Position numbers and translations under genes: made by a program. From positions 75,503 through 139,502 of the forward strand of contig NZ_FRCM01000006.1 in assembly GCF_900142915.1 (NCBI RefSeq): a DNA stretch of 64,000 bases, in the 5' to 3' direction. The notes beneath the pieces are model-generated. The model was not told the origin of the DNA. It made no database searches and worked only from the letters and a program-made list of their open reading frames with translations. The stretch is from Mucilaginibacter sp. OK098. GTDB taxonomy: Bacteria; Bacteroidota; Bacteroidia; Sphingobacteriales; Sphingobacteriaceae. Each line of letters starts with the position of its first letter. Positions within the stretch are counted from its first letter, which is position 1. Shown here in pieces: positions 61,920 to 64,000 of this stretch.

Positions 61920-62146
61920 CTTGAGTAAATTGTTTTTTAAAGACAGTGAAGCTTAAAAGGAAAAAGCTGTTTTAAGATAGCCCATCATTTAGAGACCCCA
62001 CCGGATTAATAATTTATTTAGTTAGTTAATTACCCCACCTAAAGCGGAGCATTATTAGTTAGTTACAGCAAAATAGCCGCTACAATAATATAATTTTTTG
62101 ACTAAAAAAACATATACAAGTTTAAACAACTTTGTACAAAACTATA

Positions 62147-63061
62147 CTATTGCTTTATTTTTGAGACAATATTTATCTCCCTGCCGGGTATCTCATCCGG
62201 TAAAAGCCCCGATTTTAAAATTATCCGTTGCCCCTGGTCGCCGGCTATAAATGCAGCAAATTCCATACCCAAACCCATTTTTCCAGTAAAATTTAAAATA
62301 TATAAATTCCTGGTAAGCGGATATTGTTTTAAAGCGATTGTTTGCTGCGACGGCGAAAAGTACTGCCCGGATCCATTTTTACTAATATCGTCCTTTACAG
62401 ATACTATTTTAACTTTATTAACTGCGTCAGCATAATCTTTCTCCGGGTCATTAAGCCAGCTAAACCCTGTTATGCCTATTGCATTGGGGTGTTCGCTAAC
62501 ATATTTTATAACTTCCTTATTTGATTTTAGCGAGTAAATATTTTTTTGTTTAAGATCTTTATTACCTGAAAGTTCTTTTAAATACCTAACCAAACCAGAG
62601 TTAGGGTTATCAAAAACGATATCCTTATCGGTTTTAGTATTGCCATTAAGCATTTTTTTTATTTCGCTCAAGGTAATCGTGGTGTCATTGGAAGCCTGGT
62701 TCACAATTAAAGTAACTGCGTCAATAGCAAAACGGTTAACTATAGGCTTTATATTTTTGCTTGCCAAAGCTTTATTTTCTTCGGCGTTCATCTCCCGTGC
62801 AATAATCAGCACGCGCACACTATCAGAAAATAAAAGGTTTACAGCATTGTTTTCTGGGGCATATATTACTTTAGGATGCCCGTCTTTATACAATGCCCCA
62901 AAAATATAAAGTTCCTGGTCAACAATTGGTTTAAATGATTCATCAACCACAAATATTGTAGAACGGTCAACACCACCTACCGTCTTTGCCTTTTGTTTAC
63001 AGCTTCCTAAAAGTGCAAGCAAAACCACGCAGATCCCTACTATTCTCAAACTATACTTCAT
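62147..63061 (-). CDS. PstS-like substrate-binding lipoprotein
   Basis: A 304-residue lipoprotein (lipobox LLGSC). The body resembles phosphate/PBP-like-2 binding proteins: INPIVNRFAIDAVTLIV, NPNSGLVRYL, AIGITGFSWLND and YPLTRNLYI. No permease or ATPase is nearby. Its place after tonB suggests a link with energised outer-membrane uptake rather than a classic Pst transporter. It overlaps the preceding small gene by about 11 bases. Confidence 0.82.
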   Translation of the reverse strand: MKYSLRIVGICVVLLALLGSCKQKAKTVGGVDRSTIFVVDESFKPIVDQELYIFGALYKDGHPKVIYAPENNAVNLLFSDSVRVLIIAREMNAEENKALASKNIKPIVNRFAIDAVTLIVNQASNDTTITLSEIKKMLNGNTKTDKDIVFDNPNSGLVRYLKELSGNKDLKQKNIYSLKSNKEVIKYVSEHPNAIGITGFSWLNDPEKDYADAVNKVKIVSVKDDISKNGSGQYFSPSQQTIALKQYPLTRNLYILNFTGKMGLGMEFAAFIAGDQGQRIILKSGLLPDEIPGREINIVSKIKQ

Positions 63062-63278
63062 CAGGCTTCTTTTTTATTAAGCGTGAAAAACGTAAAATAC
63101 CATAAGCTATCAAAATCAATCCGAAAATCCAACGCTGGCTTTTAGAAAGATTTGGCAGCATTTGATCCCAAAAAATAACCATCAGGCCTAATGCTGTTAC
63201 GCAAATAAAACCTGCAATGCCTAAAATAAGCAAAAACCGCCTTGCGGGCGATTTTTGCTCGTTATTGTTGAATAACAT
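63051..63278 (-). CDS. Small two-helix membrane protein
   Basis: A 75-residue protein with two hydrophobic helices (FLLILGIAGFICVTALGLMV and WIFGLILIAYGILRF) and a basic tail SRLIKKKPDEV. It starts seven bases after tonB and overlaps the PstS-like gene. I do not recognise a named family. Confidence 0.75.
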   Translation of the reverse strand: MLFNNNEQKSPARRFLLILGIAGFICVTALGLMVIFWDQMLPNLSKSQRWIFGLILIAYGILRFSRLIKKKPDEV

Positions 63279-63285
63279 TTATCTT

Positions 63286-64000
63286 TTATTCTGAAAGTGC
63301 AAAAGAGATAGGAACACTGTATGCAACACGAACCGGACGTCCGTTTTGTATACCTGGCGACCATTTTGGTGAAGCTTTAATTACACGTGCAGCTTCTTCA
63401 TCGCAACCATCGCCAATACCACGTGTTACGTGAATATCAGTTAATGAACCATCGCGCTCACAAACAAAGCTAACAATAACTTTACCTTGTGTGCCATTTT
63501 CTCTAGCTACGGCAGGGTACCTTATATTTTTACCTAAGTATCTTATAAAGGCATCCATACCACCCGGGAATACCGGAACCTGCTCTACTGAACTAAAGAT
63601 CTTATTAGGGTCTTCCTCAGTAACTTTCTGATCAGATGTACCTACAGGTTCATCAATTACCACATCGGCGTTTTTGTCGCCTTTCAGGTTCTTTTGTCCC
63701 GGATCGGCAACTTTCAACTCCTCAATGGTAGGAGGTTTTTCTTTCACCTCAATATCCGGCTTCACAATCGGAGGCGGGAATTTAACCTGGTCAACCTTTG
63801 GTTTAGGCGGTTCAGGCGGAGGTGGCGGAGGTGGTTTCTTTAAATCAGGTGGCGGTGGCGAAAGCACCACGTTAGTGATCTTTATTTTTTCTTTTCCTTT
63901 GGGGATAAACCCTGAGATCATGTCGATAATGGTATTTGCAGATATAGCCACAACAAATATTATGATGCCTATAATAAGGGCTTTACGGGTATTACGCCCG
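63286..64000 (-). CDS. TonB-family energy transducer (5' end beyond window)
   Basis: The frame is open through base 64000, so the start lies to the right. The visible N-terminal part (TRKALIIGIIIFVVAISANT) is a membrane anchor. A long Pro/Lys-rich periplasmic linker (KKPPPPPPPEPPKPK) follows, then the TonB C-terminal domain (PVFPGGMDAFIRYLGKNIRYP, GKVIVSFVCERDGSLTDI, ASPKWSPGIQNGRPVRV). The GTG at 63949-63951 sits inside the membrane helix and is not the start. TonB passes proton-motive energy from ExbB/ExbD to outer-membrane receptors. exbB/exbD probably lie just outside the window. Confidence 0.93.
   Translation of the reverse strand, partial: GRNTRKALIIGIIIFVVAISANTIIDMISGFIPKGKEKIKITNVVLSPPPPDLKKPPPPPPPEPPKPKVDQVKFPPPIVKPDIEVKEKPPTIEELKVADPGQKNLKGDKNADVVIDEPVGTSDQKVTEEDPNKIFSSVEQVPVFPGGMDAFIRYLGKNIRYPAVARENGTQGKVIVSFVCERDGSLTDIHVTRGIGDGCDEEAARVIKASPKWSPGIQNGRPVRVAYSVPISFALSE

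Overview
The window comes from a Bacteroidetes chromosome, most likely Sphingobacteriaceae (Mucilaginibacter/Pedobacter-like). The evidence is type IX secretion/gliding genes (porV, gldJ), a complex I operon with a very short NuoG, -7 boxes of the Bacteroidetes type TAnnTTTG, few Shine-Dalgarno sequences, and intergenic regions full of degenerate inverted repeats. I see no rRNA, tRNA, CRISPR array, transposase or prophage. The content is mostly chromosomal core, with one small decayed accessory patch at 15.3-16.5 kb and a second AT-rich pair of unknowns at 26.7-27.4 kb.

Layout. 1-5 kb (minus): a TPR protein running off the left edge, dUTPase, a polysaccharide flippase, acylphosphatase and an amidohydrolase. 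5-12 kb: rlmN, a ComF protein, a lone receiver domain, glyA, an S23-type four-helix protein, scpA and dxs. 12-15 kb (minus): gmd and a Wzi-like capsule protein. 15-16.5 kb: an antitoxin next to a toxin stopped by an in-frame amber codon, a 63-residue protein followed by a nine-codon relic of a nucleotidyltransferase, and an HNH protein. 16.5-21 kb: a UvrD-like helicase-nuclease and an M28 peptidase. 21-25 kb: an ABC-2 exporter divergent from a LytS/LytTR two-component pair. 25-28 kb: plsC, a NUDIX hydrolase and unknowns.

27.4-33.7 kb holds the most interesting system: two divergent Fes-like esterases, then a same-strand run of an ATP-grasp ligase, a GCS2 carboxylate-amine ligase, a class I glutamine amidotransferase with an intact triad, and a second, divergent ATP-grasp-like enzyme. 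Together they look like a dedicated pathway for making a small peptide or amide; I cannot name the product. Next are a small Cys-rich membrane protein and a 1125-residue GH18-like/NodB/GT2 fusion that could polymerise, deacetylate and trim a polysaccharide.

37.5-46.5 kb: cupin, ispF-porV, divergent gldJ, a biotin carrier protein, a DUF4159 protein, rsmE, a CorC/HlyC-type protein, inorganic pyrophosphatase and DedA. 46.5-60.1 kb (minus): all fourteen nuo genes in the order A to N with an extra 60-residue membrane protein between nuoE and nuoF. 60.2-64 kb (minus): a TonB protein running off the right edge, a small membrane protein, a PstS-like lipoprotein and a TPR protein.

Two patterns cut across the window. 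Several genes have a TAnnTTTG box ending only 3-5 bases before the start codon, which predicts leaderless transcripts. Many intergenic gaps carry inverted repeats of several families; three of these share GTCAT...ATGAC ends.
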